This document shows, in pieces, positions 7,770-15,888 of a stretch of 56,017 bases of DNA; the first letter of the stretch is position 1; each line of letters begins with the position of its first letter. The notes beneath the pieces were generated by a model. The model was not told the origin of the DNA and did not search any database. It saw only the letters and a program-made list of their open reading frames with translations. Source of the stretch: Clostridia bacterium (GTDB lineage: Bacteria > Bacillota > Clostridia > Oscillospirales > Acutalibacteraceae); the NCBI GenBank assembly GCA_017397655.1, contig JAFQIG010000076.1, positions 1-56,017 on the forward strand, in the 5' to 3' direction. The translations under genes and the position numbers were made by a program.

Positions 7770-9691
7770 TAAGCCGTAACAACAATATCCCTGCCCAGCT
7801 CACAGGTATAATGCCATTCGATATTATCTCCCGGACTGAGCGTATATTCACCGCAACCTACCGACGGTGATTCTCCGTTTACATAATACATCCATCCCGA
7901 AAGATCACCGTGCTGCAGCTCGTAAATATTGCCGATTCCCTCAACGTAAACGGAATCTCCCGATTTGCTTGTCTCTAAGTGAATTCTGTACGCAGAAGAT
8001 GCTTTTTGCAGTACGTCATAAACGGTATCATTATCGGAAATTTCAAAAACACTTTCTTCAAGTATCACTCCGTCTGTCGGTATGTGCTCCTCCCCTTTGT
8101 TTTTGATACTGTCACAACGTATGCTCATTGTAACCGTTCCCGACAAGTTGCTTATATCTTCTGCCGATCGGTAATAGCTGTCGGTTGACTGAAAATCCAC
8201 AGTTGCCACAGAAGCTGTCAATACGGCAGATATCAAAAGCACAAAAAGTATATTTTTAAGTCTGCCTCTGCCCTTTATAAAGATGATAATACAAACAAGA
8301 AGTGTAACTGCAACAATCGAAAAGATCACTGTCTTTTTAACGTTAAAACGCTTTTCTTCGCTTTGAATATTCTCAACAGTCTCTTCGGTATACCGTGAAG
8401 TGAATACTTCTTTTTCGGTTTCTGTTACACATTCTTCCTGTTCGGTTACAGATGCTCTTTCAGCTACGGTACACGCTTCTTCCGTTACTGAAGATGTTGT
8501 TGTCTCTTTTGTTGTTTCAGTTTTTACCGATGACAGCGCCTCTTTTTCTGTTGTCACTTCGGTAACTGTAGTTTTATTCTCTTTACCGCTGTAGGCAGTA
8601 ATTATATTCGTTGTGCTTTTTGCAGTTGTTTTCGGCTTTGAGGTTGTTTTTTCTTCGCTTTGCTTTTCCGTCTCGGGACTTGTTGTGCTTTCAGTTTTCT
8701 CTTCATACACTGCGGTAGTCACATACTTTGTTGTGTTCTGAACATCCGTTATATTCACATTGTCAAAGATATAAAAACTGCCGTTTTCAGTTTTCATACA
8801 GTTGTATGCAACCATCGAATAAAACACCTGCACGGTCGCTGTCCCGTTGCTGCCTCCGCCATGCTTGTGACAATAGCTTCCGTCAGGCAGAGCAAAACTT
8901 TTTGTTGCATCAAAAACGGTTTTTCCCTCTTTTATAAACCTTTCATCGTCTGCCGCATCAATTCCGAGTGCGGATAACGCTGTCAGTACCTGTGCCGAGC
9001 TTTCGGGATTGTTTACTCCGTAGCTCGAATAACCACCGTTCTGCTCCTGTCTGTCCGACAAAAACTCAAGCGCCTTGTTTACGGACACTCTTACGCTGTT
9101 ATCGGAATAATGCGGTGCAAGTGCCTGTATCGCCATAGCGGTAACATCGACATCACCTGCCGTTCCCGTAACAGACCATCCGCCGTCATCGCATTGATAT
9201 GAAACAATCTCATCAGACAGCGTTGCTTTGGTATACCCCTTTGCAGTACAACCGTTGTTAAGCAGATGCAACCCGAACACAAGACTCATTATACCCTGTT
9301 CACCGATCGAGTTGTTCGCTGTCGTCTGAATATAGCTGTCAGAGCTTCCTGTCGCCAACAGCGTCAATGCATATTTCTGACGTGTTACGGCAGAGCCGGT
9401 TTCGTTGTTATCAAGATATTTAAGAAGTGCTTTTTTGTATTTTGTGAAGTCATATCCGCCTTGCCTGCAAAGTCCGATAACATACCACTCTGCACCTTCT
9501 CCTGCAGTCTCGCAAAGCGTTGTATCTATCCATTCCTGAACAGATGCTGCATCCGACTTTTCAAGATTGTACGATATAATGCTTTCAATACACTGTGAAG
9601 CTGTATTGCCGTTTGCGGCAACCGAAATATTTCCGATCACCGCAAACGCTGTTATCAGTATTAAAGCCGACAGTTTTTTAATACTTTTCAT
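7766..9691 (-). CDS. Membrane-tethered intrinsic-factor-like protein (alpha barrel plus DUF4430)
   Basis: A 641-residue surface protein. Order: signal peptide (1-26); an all-helical domain with prenyltransferase/squalene-cyclase-type repeats (about 30-305; CDDGGW, QNGGYSS, ALPDGSYC); a Thr/Glu/Ser-rich linker (320-448); a membrane segment (453-473), a short basic turn KGRGRLK and a second hydrophobic segment (480-498) that resembles a signal peptide; then a DUF4430 domain (about 515-640) with SGWMYYVNG, a Cys-Gly-Glu-Tyr turn and GDNIEWHYT. In mammalian intrinsic factor and transcobalamin a helical barrel of this type and a DUF4430-like beta domain clamp cobalamin between them. The cobalamin riboswitch upstream supports corrinoid binding; binding itself is inference. 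A terpene-cyclase role is unlikely for a secreted protein. Confidence 0.8.
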   Translation of the reverse strand: MKSIKKLSALILITAFAVIGNISVAANGNTASQCIESIISYNLEKSDAASVQEWIDTTLCETAGEGAEWYVIGLCRQGGYDFTKYKKALLKYLDNNETGSAVTRQKYALTLLATGSSDSYIQTTANNSIGEQGIMSLVFGLHLLNNGCTAKGYTKATLSDEIVSYQCDDGGWSVTGTAGDVDVTAMAIQALAPHYSDNSVRVSVNKALEFLSDRQEQNGGYSSYGVNNPESSAQVLTALSALGIDAADDERFIKEGKTVFDATKSFALPDGSYCHKHGGGSNGTATVQVFYSMVAYNCMKTENGSFYIFDNVNITDVQNTTKYVTTAVYEEKTESTTSPETEKQSEEKTTSKPKTTAKSTTNIITAYSGKENKTTVTEVTTEKEALSSVKTETTKETTTSSVTEEACTVAERASVTEQEECVTETEKEVFTSRYTEETVENIQSEEKRFNVKKTVIFSIVAVTLLVCIIIFIKGRGRLKNILFVLLISAVLTASVATVDFQSTDSYYRSAEDISNLSGTVTMSIRCDSIKNKGEEHIPTDGVILEESVFEISDNDTVYDVLQKASSAYRIHLETSKSGDSVYVEGIGNIYELQHGDLSGWMYYVNGESPSVGCGEYTLSPGDNIEWHYTCELGRDIVVTAY

Positions 9692-9694
9692 ATC

Positions 9695-10486
9695 TTACTT
9701 AAAAAGCGATACCAGATAGTTGTACACAGACATAAAGAATTCTGCCAGATCTTCAAAAAATGAGGTAAATACCACTCTCAGCCAGACAAAGAAGCCTCCG
9801 TTTATCTGTGCCGTACATACGGGCGGAACCAAAACCAAGCTTTCGGATTTTGCGCTTATCACGTATTCGCCGTTGCCCTTAATCTGAATCGTTGCTTTAC
9901 CGTTTTCGTCAGTTCTGATACCTGTTCCTTTACCGTCTACCGTTATTTCCGCATTCTTAACCGGAACCGTAATGCTGTTCCAATTCTCGTCATAGCCTGC
10001 ACCGTTCAACGTAAGAGTTATATCGGTGTTTGTATCGGATGTCAGAGTGTACTCATCAAAGAAACAGTATGTGTCCGAAAACTTTTTGCTGTCAGCATAT
10101 ACAAATGCGTTGAGATAATCACCGTCTTTTACCGTATCAGACAAGCTCCAGCATGATACATTGTTAAGATAGTATCCGAAGTTACCGCTGCTGTCTCCCC
10201 AGAGCTTACCGATTGAAAGTCCGTAATCCTTGTGTACATAATAGCTGTAGCCTGCTTCTGCTCCCGACGGATATGCCTCTTTATGTACTGCATACAGCGC
10301 ATCGTTAACGGTAAGCTTGCCGTCAGAGTCAATATCCGTTACGCTGACTTTCGTCTGTGCCGCAACAAGCTTACCCTTGTCTGCTACCGTAACATTGACA
10401 GTAACAGCCGCTTCGGCAAAAGCAGACACGCTCATACAGCCTGCAAGCATTAAGCAAACAAGCGCCAAAGATAATACTTTTTTCAT
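9695..10486 (-). CDS. Secreted DUF4430-like (transcobalamin C-domain-like) protein
   Basis: A 263-residue exported protein. The leader either ends in a lipobox (LAGC, Cys17) or is cut after AFA. Residues 28-135 follow the DUF4430 plan: an opening beta strand, a TVNDALYAVHKEAY helix matching TVYDVLQKA in the neighbour, and GYYLNN followed by VKDGDYLNAFVY. A DIDSDGKLTVND loop at the helix start looks like an EF-hand/dockerin calcium loop. A carboxypeptidase-regulatory-like beta domain follows (about 165-215). The tail (230-263) is an aromatic amphipathic helix. It is the first gene after cobalamin riboswitch 2 and ends 3 bp before the fusion protein gene. Corrinoid binding is inferred from domain and regulation. 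Confidence 0.7.
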   Translation of the reverse strand: MKKVLSLALVCLMLAGCMSVSAFAEAAVTVNVTVADKGKLVAAQTKVSVTDIDSDGKLTVNDALYAVHKEAYPSGAEAGYSYYVHKDYGLSIGKLWGDSSGNFGYYLNNVSCWSLSDTVKDGDYLNAFVYADSKKFSDTYCFFDEYTLTSDTNTDITLTLNGAGYDENWNSITVPVKNAEITVDGKGTGIRTDENGKATIQIKGNGEYVISAKSESLVLVPPVCTAQINGGFFVWLRVVFTSFFEDLAEFFMSVYNYLVSLFK

Positions 10487-10541
10487 GTTAATACCTCTTT
10501 CATTTTAATTTTTATCAAAACAGTGGCCACTGATTTTGAAC

Positions 10542-10574
10542 AAAAAATACTCTTTTAACCAAAGGCTAAAAGAG
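10542..10574 (-). terminator. Riboswitch terminator of the surface-protein operon
   Basis: On the minus strand, ACTCTTTTAGCC pairs with GTTAAAAGAGT around a TTTG loop, followed by ATTTTTT. As in the ECF operon its left arm can instead pair with AAGAGTGCAAC in the riboswitch (plus-strand GTTGCACTCTT at 10645-10655). Confidence 0.85.
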
Positions 10575-10579
10575 TACAA

Positions 10580-10838
10580 CAGATAAACGGTCAGAACTTT
10601 CAATAAAATAAGAGTGCTCGAAAGCTGTCTTTGACAGTCAATCGGTTGCACTCTTCTCACCAAAGTTGTGTAAACCTTCAAAAGATACGGCAGGTGTTCT
10701 GACTTGTAATGCAGTAAACACTGCATAAGAGATCGTCTCTTAAAATACAGTAATGGCGGTTGCTCAGGACTCGAACCTGATTTCCCTATTAATCTACTCA
10801 GTATACAACTTTTCAAACCGTATCCCGAAATATTCAGT
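10580..10838 (-). ncRNA. Cobalamin riboswitch 2 (surface-protein operon)
   Basis: Minus-strand landmarks in order: GGGAAATCAGGTTCGAGTCC and CCTGAGCAACCGCC, then ATTACTGTA (B12 box, about 10747-10790), then CAAGTCAGAACACCTGCCG (about 10688-10710), then GGTGAGAAGAGTGCAACCG (about 10643-10662). A peripheral stem-loop (AAGAGACGATCTCTT, about 10725-10742) sits between the B12 box and the CAGAACACCTGCC segment. It leads into the terminator at 10542-10574 and the ATG at 10486. Expected action: corrinoid-dependent repression by termination. Confidence 0.93.
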
Positions 10839-10845
10839 TTTGTTT

Positions 10846-10874
10846 ATTATATCACATCACGTTGATAATGTCAA
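10846..10874 (-). promoter_or_regulatory. Promoter of the surface-protein operon
   Basis: Full consensus promoter on the minus strand: TTGACA (10869-10874), 17-base spacer, TATAAT (10846-10851). It begins 10 bp after the stop codon of the upstream gene at 10885 and feeds directly into cobalamin riboswitch 2. Confidence 0.88.
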
Positions 10875-10884
10875 CATCCGTAAA

Positions 10885-11265
10885 TCAGTCAAGGGCTACA
10901 ATATATCCTTTATCCTCCTGTTCGCTTCCGATAAAGATTATTTCTACCTCGTCCTCTTCCCATTTTACCTCCCAATTATAATCTCTGAGTACGGCTCCGT
11001 CATCGTGTATATCCGTCTGTATGACTTCGATTTTTTCTCCTGTCTCAATATCCGTCACGGTCGCTCTGACCGTTGTTGCTCCGAACGGCCAATCAGGCTC
11101 TCCCACCATTTGAAACAGTACGGAATATTTTCCGTCGGGCGAAAGCTCTGTTCCCTTATCGGTCAAACGGTATTCTGTCTTGTATATCATTACACCACAC
11201 AACAGCGATGTACATACAATAATTGCTGCTGTTATCGAAAGTATTATCTTTACCGCCTTTTTCAT
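10885..11265 (-). CDS. Hypothetical membrane-anchored protein
   Basis: I do not recognise this 126-residue protein. It has an N-terminal signal anchor (about 5-27) and a small beta-rich extracellular domain that opens with ELSPDGKYSVLFQMVG and includes PDWPFGATTVRATV, then an acidic DYNWEVKWEEDEVEIIF stretch. The SPDGKY opening is a common feature of beta repeats, but there is only one. It lies downstream of the PepSY lipoprotein, separated by a GC-rich hairpin, and immediately upstream of the cobalamin operon promoter. Nothing in its sequence ties it to cobalamin. Confidence 0.65.
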   Translation of the reverse strand: MKKAVKIILSITAAIIVCTSLLCGVMIYKTEYRLTDKGTELSPDGKYSVLFQMVGEPDWPFGATTVRATVTDIETGEKIEVIQTDIHDDGAVLRDYNWEVKWEEDEVEIIFIGSEQEDKGYIVALD

Positions 11266-11298
11266 ACATCACGCTCCGATTTGACTGATAAAACAATC

Positions 11299-11327
11299 GG
11301 CGGTACGGGAAAGTCCCATACCGCCGG
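11299..11327. terminator. GC-rich hairpin between two small genes
   Basis: CGGCGGTA pairs with TACCGCCG, with an inner GGGA/TCCC pairing. On the minus strand it is followed by a weak T-stretch (ATTGTTTTATC), so it may end transcription after the PepSY lipoprotein or only stabilise the message. Confidence 0.5.
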
Positions 11328-11335
11328 GATAAAAA

Positions 11336-11785
11336 TCAATCTCTGAAATCCTTTTCAGCTTTGAGTATTCTGCCGTTCTGCGCATCGACTTCGTATTCGT
11401 ACTCGTACTTGCCTGAATCGAATTCGATCTCATAGACAAGTCCGCCTCTTTCTCTGTCAAGCTCCGCCTTATAACGTTTGACGTCGGAAGCTGTCAGTCC
11501 TGCGTGTGCGAGTACGATACTCTTCGCCTCTTCTTTTGAAACGGATACATCAGCCGAAGTCGAAGGGTTTTCAATGGGCTTTGTATAAATCTCATTCTTT
11601 GTTGTCGCTTCCGTTACTGCCGACGGCGCTTCCGTTTCAATCGGTACGGAAACAGGCTGTGTTGTCTGCGGTGCTGCAGTCGTTGTACCGTCAACCTTTG
11701 CAGGCAAATGAATATTCAGCTCGCATCCGCTGAACAAAACAACTAATGTAAGAACAGCTAACAAAGATATCCATACTCTTTTCAT
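11336..11785 (-). CDS. PepSY-domain lipoprotein
   Basis: A 149-residue lipoprotein from the ATG at 11785, which has AGGAGGG 6 bases upstream. The leader ends in a lipobox around LFSGC. A Thr/Pro/Glu-rich linker follows, then a single PepSY domain: VSKEEAKSIVLAHAGL, then DRERGGLVYEIEFDSGKYEYEYEV in pieces, then GRILKAEKD. PepSY domains are thought to inhibit or modulate extracellular peptidases or bind ligands near the wall. It follows rubrerythrin by about 38 bp on the same strand. Confidence 0.82.
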   Translation of the reverse strand: MKRVWISLLAVLTLVVLFSGCELNIHLPAKVDGTTTAAPQTTQPVSVPIETEAPSAVTEATTKNEIYTKPIENPSTSADVSVSKEEAKSIVLAHAGLTASDVKRYKAELDRERGGLVYEIEFDSGKYEYEYEVDAQNGRILKAEKDFRD

Positions 11786-11823
11786 TTCAAACCCTCCTGT
11801 CATAAAATTTTAGAAATTGTTAA

Positions 11824-12366
11824 TTATTTGAAATATCTCTGAAGAAGACCCTGGAATGCCTTGCCGTGTCTTGCTTCGTCCTTGCACATCTCGTGGACTG
11901 TGTCATGGATTGCATCGTAGCCAAGCTCTTTTGCTCTCTTTGCAAGCATAAGCTTACCTTCTGTTGCACCGTATTCTGCATCTACACGAAGTTCAAGATT
12001 CTTCTTTGTATCTGCTGTTACAACTTCACCGAGAAGCTCTGCAAATTTTGCTGCGTGCTCTGCTTCTTCAAAAGCAATTCTCTTATAAGCCTCGGCAACT
12101 TCGGGATAGCCCTCTCTGTCTGCCTGTCTGCTCATTGCAAGGTACATACCGACTTCGCTGCATTCACCGTGGAAGTTGTTGCGAAGCTCTTCGATAACAT
12201 CGGGTTCTACGCCCTGTGCAATACCTACTTTATGTTCGTCAGCCCATACTTTTTCATCGGACTGAACAAGGAACTTTTCGCCGGGAACCTTACAGATGGG
12301 GCACTTCTCGGGGGGTTCGTTACCTTCGTGAACATAACCGCAAACGGGGCATACATACTTTTTCAT
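11824..12366 (-). CDS. Rubrerythrin-type protein with N-terminal rubredoxin domain
   Basis: A 180-residue cytoplasmic protein. An N-terminal rubredoxin-like knuckle has Cys6, Cys9, Cys22 and Cys25 (CPVC and CPIC). The C-terminal ferritin-like four-helix bundle carries the di-iron ligands in [13 protein letters not shown] and [11 protein letters not shown]. The iron domain order is reversed from classical rubrerythrin, as in Clostridium reverse rubrerythrins that reduce hydrogen peroxide. The ATG at 12366 has GGAGG 8 bases upstream. It lies 18 bp after the PerR-type regulator gene, so they share the peroxide-controlled promoter. Confidence 0.92.
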   Translation of the reverse strand: MKKYVCPVCGYVHEGNEPPEKCPICKVPGEKFLVQSDEKVWADEHKVGIAQGVEPDVIEELRNNFHGECSEVGMYLAMSRQADREGYPEVAEAYKRIAFEEAEHAAKFAELLGEVVTADTKKNLELRVDAEYGATEGKLMLAKRAKELGYDAIHDTVHEMCKDEARHGKAFQGLLQRYFK

Positions 12367-12384
12367 AATAAATTCCTCCAAATA

Positions 12385-12792
12385 TTATATTTTTTCTTTA
12401 CAGTTTTTACATTTGCCGCTGATAAAAATGTCAGTCTGCTCCGATTCAAATCCATGGGGAACAGCCACCGATTCTGCCGATATCGGGAAATCGTAGATCG
12501 TTCTGCAATGAGTACACAAAAAGTGCCCGTGATCTGCAGGATCGGCATCATAATGCATCTCTCCCGACTCTATTGACAGCGAACGTATCATCCCCGACTT
12601 TTCAAGTGCATGAAGCGTATTGTATACCGTTGTACGTGAAAAGCTCGGATTATCGGGAAGCAGATCCTCGTAAATTGTATCGACGGTCGGATGCGTGCGA
12701 TGGTTCCAGAGATACTCGTAAACAGACACTCTTTGTGCCGTTGCACGAAGTCCGAGACGTGACATCTCTTCGGCGATACGGGTGCGAGTCAT
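12385..12792 (-). CDS. perR: Fur-family regulator, PerR type
   Basis: A 135-residue regulator with an N-terminal winged helix (LRATAQRVSVYEYL, then FSRTTVYNTLHALEKSGMI recognition region) and a C-terminal metal domain with HFLCTHC and KCKNC, the two CxxC pairs of the structural zinc site. PerR rather than Fur is favoured by the rubrerythrin gene downstream and the PerR-type operator in its own promoter. The ATG at 12792 has AGGGAG at good spacing; an in-frame GTG at 12801 overlaps the ribosome site and is rejected. Confidence 0.87.
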   Translation of the reverse strand: MTRTRIAEEMSRLGLRATAQRVSVYEYLWNHRTHPTVDTIYEDLLPDNPSFSRTTVYNTLHALEKSGMIRSLSIESGEMHYDADPADHGHFLCTHCRTIYDFPISAESVAVPHGFESEQTDIFISGKCKNCKEKI

Positions 12793-12821
12793 ACGGATCA
12801 CTCCCTTGAATCATTGTTAGT

Positions 12822-12836
12822 TTGTAATGATTACAA
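12822..12836. promoter_or_regulatory. PerR-type operator
   Basis: A perfect 15-base inverted repeat, TTGTAATGATTACAA, matching the PerR box consensus TTATAATNATTATAA with symmetric changes. It lies directly downstream of the -10 box and covers the expected transcription start of perR-rubrerythrin, so it predicts autoregulation and peroxide induction. Confidence 0.88.
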
Positions 12837-12840
12837 GTTT

Positions 12841-12869
12841 ATTATACATACAACTTCCCGCTTTGTCAA
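12841..12869 (-). promoter_or_regulatory. Promoter of perR-rubrerythrin
   Basis: Minus-strand TTGACA (12864-12869), 17-base spacer, TATAAT (12841-12846), a full consensus promoter just upstream of the PerR operator. It overlaps no other gene; the stop of the esterase gene is at 12878. Confidence 0.85.
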
Positions 12870-12877
12870 CACTTTTT

Positions 12878-13948
12878 TCAGATTTTTTCACGGATGAAGC
12901 TCATATATTTATTCCAATCCCAACGGCTGAGGAAGTGAGAACCCGACCTCAACGAATATCCTATGTTTCCTTCCGTCAAATCATCACCGATTACAGGCAA
13001 TCTGTCGGGATAAACAAAGCCTTTTTTCGAAAAAAGGTTGTACACTTCGCTTGTTGCAACACAAGTTAAAAACTCGGAATCGGGGTCTGCCCATTTATCC
13101 TCTATTGCCGAGTGAATGCTGACAAATCTCGGTGCGCTGAGTGACACAAGAAAATGCTGATCGAACGGCATTGTATCCTCTGCATTTCTGTATTTAAAGT
13201 AATTCTCGCAGAACCAATACGGGAAATTTCTGCAGATATCGTCAACTCTCTCGCCGACCTTATCTCTTGTTATTGCGGCACCCGAGCATCCCGAATCGTT
13301 TGACATAACAAACTTAAAGCGTTCGTCATACGCACCTGCAAGAAGAGCTGTTTTTCCGAGACGGGAATGTCCCATCACGGCAGCGTTTTCAGTATCAAAA
13401 AGTCCCGTTGATTCAAGATAATCAAGCACCCTGCTTGCTGACCAAGCCCACATGGCGATCTTTCCGCAGTCTGTACCGTTTGATCTGTCCTTGACGGCAT
13501 ATTTTGCAATTCCGCTTGAAAAATCGCCGTCATCGGTCGTTACATCCTGATAGTAAATTCTTGCAACCGCAAAACCGTTGTCGATGATTTCTTCGGTCGG
13601 CAGATATCTGTCATACAGGTCGGGTCTGAAATTGAGAAAAACAAACACGGGAACTTTCTTATCTGTCCGAGGTCTGAGGATTTCAATCGGAAAAGAAAAG
13701 CCATCCGCTTCGGGAAAACTCAGCTTTACGCTCGTATGTATTCCCTTGCCTGCGCAAATCCACTCTTCCGCTGTGACCTCATATTCCGTTTTTCTGAAAG
13801 GCACGGGAGTTCCGTATATTTCGCTTTCAAGAATCGAAAAAATCTCTTTGCGTCTTTTTTCCCAATCTTCTTTTGTTTCTACTTTGGTTCCGTTGTTAAA
13901 TTTCAGAAGTTCGGGCAATTTTCTTTCGGTTAATATTTCCTTTAACAT
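12878..13948 (-). CDS. CE15-like glucuronoyl esterase or related alpha/beta hydrolase
   Basis: A 356-residue alpha/beta hydrolase with no signal peptide. The nucleophile elbow is GHSRLGK with Ser195; NDSGCSGAA follows; a late His338 lies in SGSHFLSRWDW. GHSRLGK plus NDSGCSGAAITR is the pattern of carbohydrate esterase family 15 (glucuronoyl esterases) and near relatives. Such enzymes cut ester links between glucuronic acid and lignin alcohols. The missing export signal suggests action on imported fragments. The ATG at 13948 follows GGAGG by 5 bases; the earlier in-frame start has no ribosome site. Confidence 0.72.
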   Translation of the reverse strand: MLKEILTERKLPELLKFNNGTKVETKEDWEKRRKEIFSILESEIYGTPVPFRKTEYEVTAEEWICAGKGIHTSVKLSFPEADGFSFPIEILRPRTDKKVPVFVFLNFRPDLYDRYLPTEEIIDNGFAVARIYYQDVTTDDGDFSSGIAKYAVKDRSNGTDCGKIAMWAWSASRVLDYLESTGLFDTENAAVMGHSRLGKTALLAGAYDERFKFVMSNDSGCSGAAITRDKVGERVDDICRNFPYWFCENYFKYRNAEDTMPFDQHFLVSLSAPRFVSIHSAIEDKWADPDSEFLTCVATSEVYNLFSKKGFVYPDRLPVIGDDLTEGNIGYSLRSGSHFLSRWDWNKYMSFIREKI

Positions 13949-13996
13949 ATTATCCTCCAAAAAAGCCGTATGCACAAAAGTACATACGGCATCATC

Positions 13997-15115
13997 TTAT
14001 AAAATTATAAAGTCACTTGTGACAAGATATGCACCGCATTCGGCTTCCTTTACGGCGATTTTTGCACCGTATGAATAAGTGTTCAGAAGCTCCGAGATGC
14101 CTTCTGCGTTAATCTCTTTTTCACCGTCTTCAACAATATCCAAAGCAAGATCTATGCATGATTCGATCATCAGAACAGGCAAAGAGCATCCCCATGTAGC
14201 CACTCTGCCGCTGACAGCCGAATCCGCCACATTCTTTTTGAGCTCTTCCATAACATAAGCGCTGTCCGTAGGCTTTTCAAGCAAGCTGACCGAGAACGCT
14301 TCTGCAACAGCAAGCGGAGAAGGCAGGAAAGACGATACCATCATCATACCGTGCTCCTTTACCTCGGTTGCAAGTGTACTCTGTACAAGGCTGTCTGTTG
14401 AGAAAAGAACTGTGTTCTTACCGAATTTATTATCTTTTCTTGTAACATCTTCGGTTATATAAAGCTTTGCCGTTTCAACATCACGTGACTTTTCGTAAGC
14501 GTCAACAGATGTTGCAAGCTTGAATGTCATTTCGCTCTCTTTACAAGCCTCTTCGACAGCGGTACGGAGCTGTCTGACGGCAGGATAAGCAATATGACGG
14601 TTGAATGAATAGAAAACAAAATTTTCCGCACCCATACTTTTAGATGCTTCTACCATTGATTTTCCGAACTCGGTAAAATCAAGGCTGATAACAACATCCG
14701 CATATCTGCTGACTTCGTCAACACCTTCAACGGGGTTGCATACCATAATAAACATATCGGAGCGTTTTTCTCTGACCTGCTTTACCGTATCCTCGGTACC
14801 GTCAACACCGTTTGAAAAGATCATAGCCTTGACCTCGGGATCGTCTGCAGTAGATAAAGCTACCTTTTCCATAGTGCCGTTCTGACCCGATTCGTAAGGA
14901 TCGTAGCCGAGAATCATAATCTCGTTACCGTATTCTTTTGCAAACTCGACAGATTTTGAGAAAGTCTCCTTATCGCTTTCCTGTGAACCGATAAAAAGCG
15001 CTACTTTACCCTTGAGAACGGGTGTTTCGTCTTTTGTCTCTGCAGGTTTATCGTTGCATCCGAACAGACAGAGCAAAAGTGCTGTTGCCAAAACAAGTGA
15101 TAATATTTTTTTCAT
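13997..15115 (-). CDS. DUF3798-family substrate-binding-like lipoprotein
   Basis: A 372-residue lipoprotein (lipobox around CLFGC, Cys20). The mature chain has the alternating alpha/beta pattern of type I periplasmic binding proteins: KGKVALFIGS, a DPEVKAMIFSNGVDG stretch, ADVVISLDF, NFVFYSFNRH and a C-terminal lobe. This is the DUF3798 family. The family's ligand is not known; a purine- or autoinducer-type small molecule is possible by fold. No ABC transporter genes adjoin it. Confidence 0.75.
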   Translation of the reverse strand: MKKILSLVLATALLLCLFGCNDKPAETKDETPVLKGKVALFIGSQESDKETFSKSVEFAKEYGNEIMILGYDPYESGQNGTMEKVALSTADDPEVKAMIFSNGVDGTEDTVKQVREKRSDMFIMVCNPVEGVDEVSRYADVVISLDFTEFGKSMVEASKSMGAENFVFYSFNRHIAYPAVRQLRTAVEEACKESEMTFKLATSVDAYEKSRDVETAKLYITEDVTRKDNKFGKNTVLFSTDSLVQSTLATEVKEHGMMMVSSFLPSPLAVAEAFSVSLLEKPTDSAYVMEELKKNVADSAVSGRVATWGCSLPVLMIESCIDLALDIVEDGEKEINAEGISELLNTYSYGAKIAVKEAECGAYLVTSDFIIL

Positions 15116-15135
15116 TAAAGTTTCCTCCGTAAAAA

Positions 15136-15888
15136 TCAGACTATGACGTTTTCAACAAATTTTCTGTCAAGCAAAAAGTTCTTTGCGTTTGTAAGGATTG
15201 TTTTATCATTATCAAAACGAAGAGTATCGTGAGCACGTTTAAAGTTGAGCCAGATGTAATCGTCGATCTCTTCCTTCTGAATGACAGTCTGAACATCCTT
15301 TGTCCCTGCCAGAAAGATGATTACGCTCTTTTCGACTCTGCCCTGAATAGTATACTCCGATTTATAAGAAAAATCAGGTAAAATATCAATGTGAATTCCC
15401 GTTTCTTCGAGCACCTCACGCGTGGCTGTCTGCTCGGGCGTTTCGTTTGCCTCGACGTGACCTTTCGGGAATCCCCAATGCGCACTGCGCTTGTTTTTGA
15501 TAAGAAGAAAGCGAAGCTCACCGTTGATTATTCTGTAAACAACCGCACCGCACGAACGCTCATACAGACACTCTATTTCGTATCCGTCCTTGCCCTGTGC
15601 AAACTCTATCGCATCCTTTATCTGCGTTACGATAAAACGTGTACTTTTCGGTGCTACCACAATATAACAGCCGTCGCTGTCCTCACGCTCAATAATGGCA
15701 ATGACCCTACCGTCAAAAGTTCTGACGGGTCTTGATATACCCATTATGTAGGCACCGATAACATTTTTACAGTCAAACTGCTTACCACCCTCAACTACTC
15801 CGAAATTGAGCATATATTCATAACCGTACTGCTCGCTCATGGAGTGGATGGGCTTGGTAACTCTGACTCTGACATACTTTCCGAGCAT
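15136..15888 (-). CDS. Nudix hydrolase with an N-terminal beta domain
   Basis: A 250-residue cytoplasmic protein in two parts. Residues 1-110 form a small beta domain (YVRVRVTKPIHS, FGVVEGGKQFDCKNVIGAYIMG) of the kind seen attached to Clostridial Nudix enzymes. Residues 110-250 are a Nudix domain with a complete box: GHVEANE, then REVLEETGI, matching Gx5Ex7REUxEExGU. Nudix enzymes split nucleoside diphosphates linked to another group; the closeness to bis(5'-nucleosyl)-tetraphosphatases (HWGFPKGHVE) suggests Ap4A-type substrates. The start at 15888 has AGGGTGG upstream, and a TTGTAA-N17-TATAAT promoter lies near 15950. Confidence 0.87.
   Translation of the reverse strand: MLGKYVRVRVTKPIHSMSEQYGYEYMLNFGVVEGGKQFDCKNVIGAYIMGISRPVRTFDGRVIAIIEREDSDGCYIVVAPKSTRFIVTQIKDAIEFAQGKDGYEIECLYERSCGAVVYRIINGELRFLLIKNKRSAHWGFPKGHVEANETPEQTATREVLEETGIHIDILPDFSYKSEYTIQGRVEKSVIIFLAGTKDVQTVIQKEEIDDYIWLNFKRAHDTLRFDNDKTILTNAKNFLLDRKFVENVIV

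Noticed and set aside
10753..11346. Plus-strand frame of 197 codons over riboswitch 2 and its promoter
   Set aside because: It overlaps the riboswitch promoter and a good minus-strand gene and has no ribosome site.
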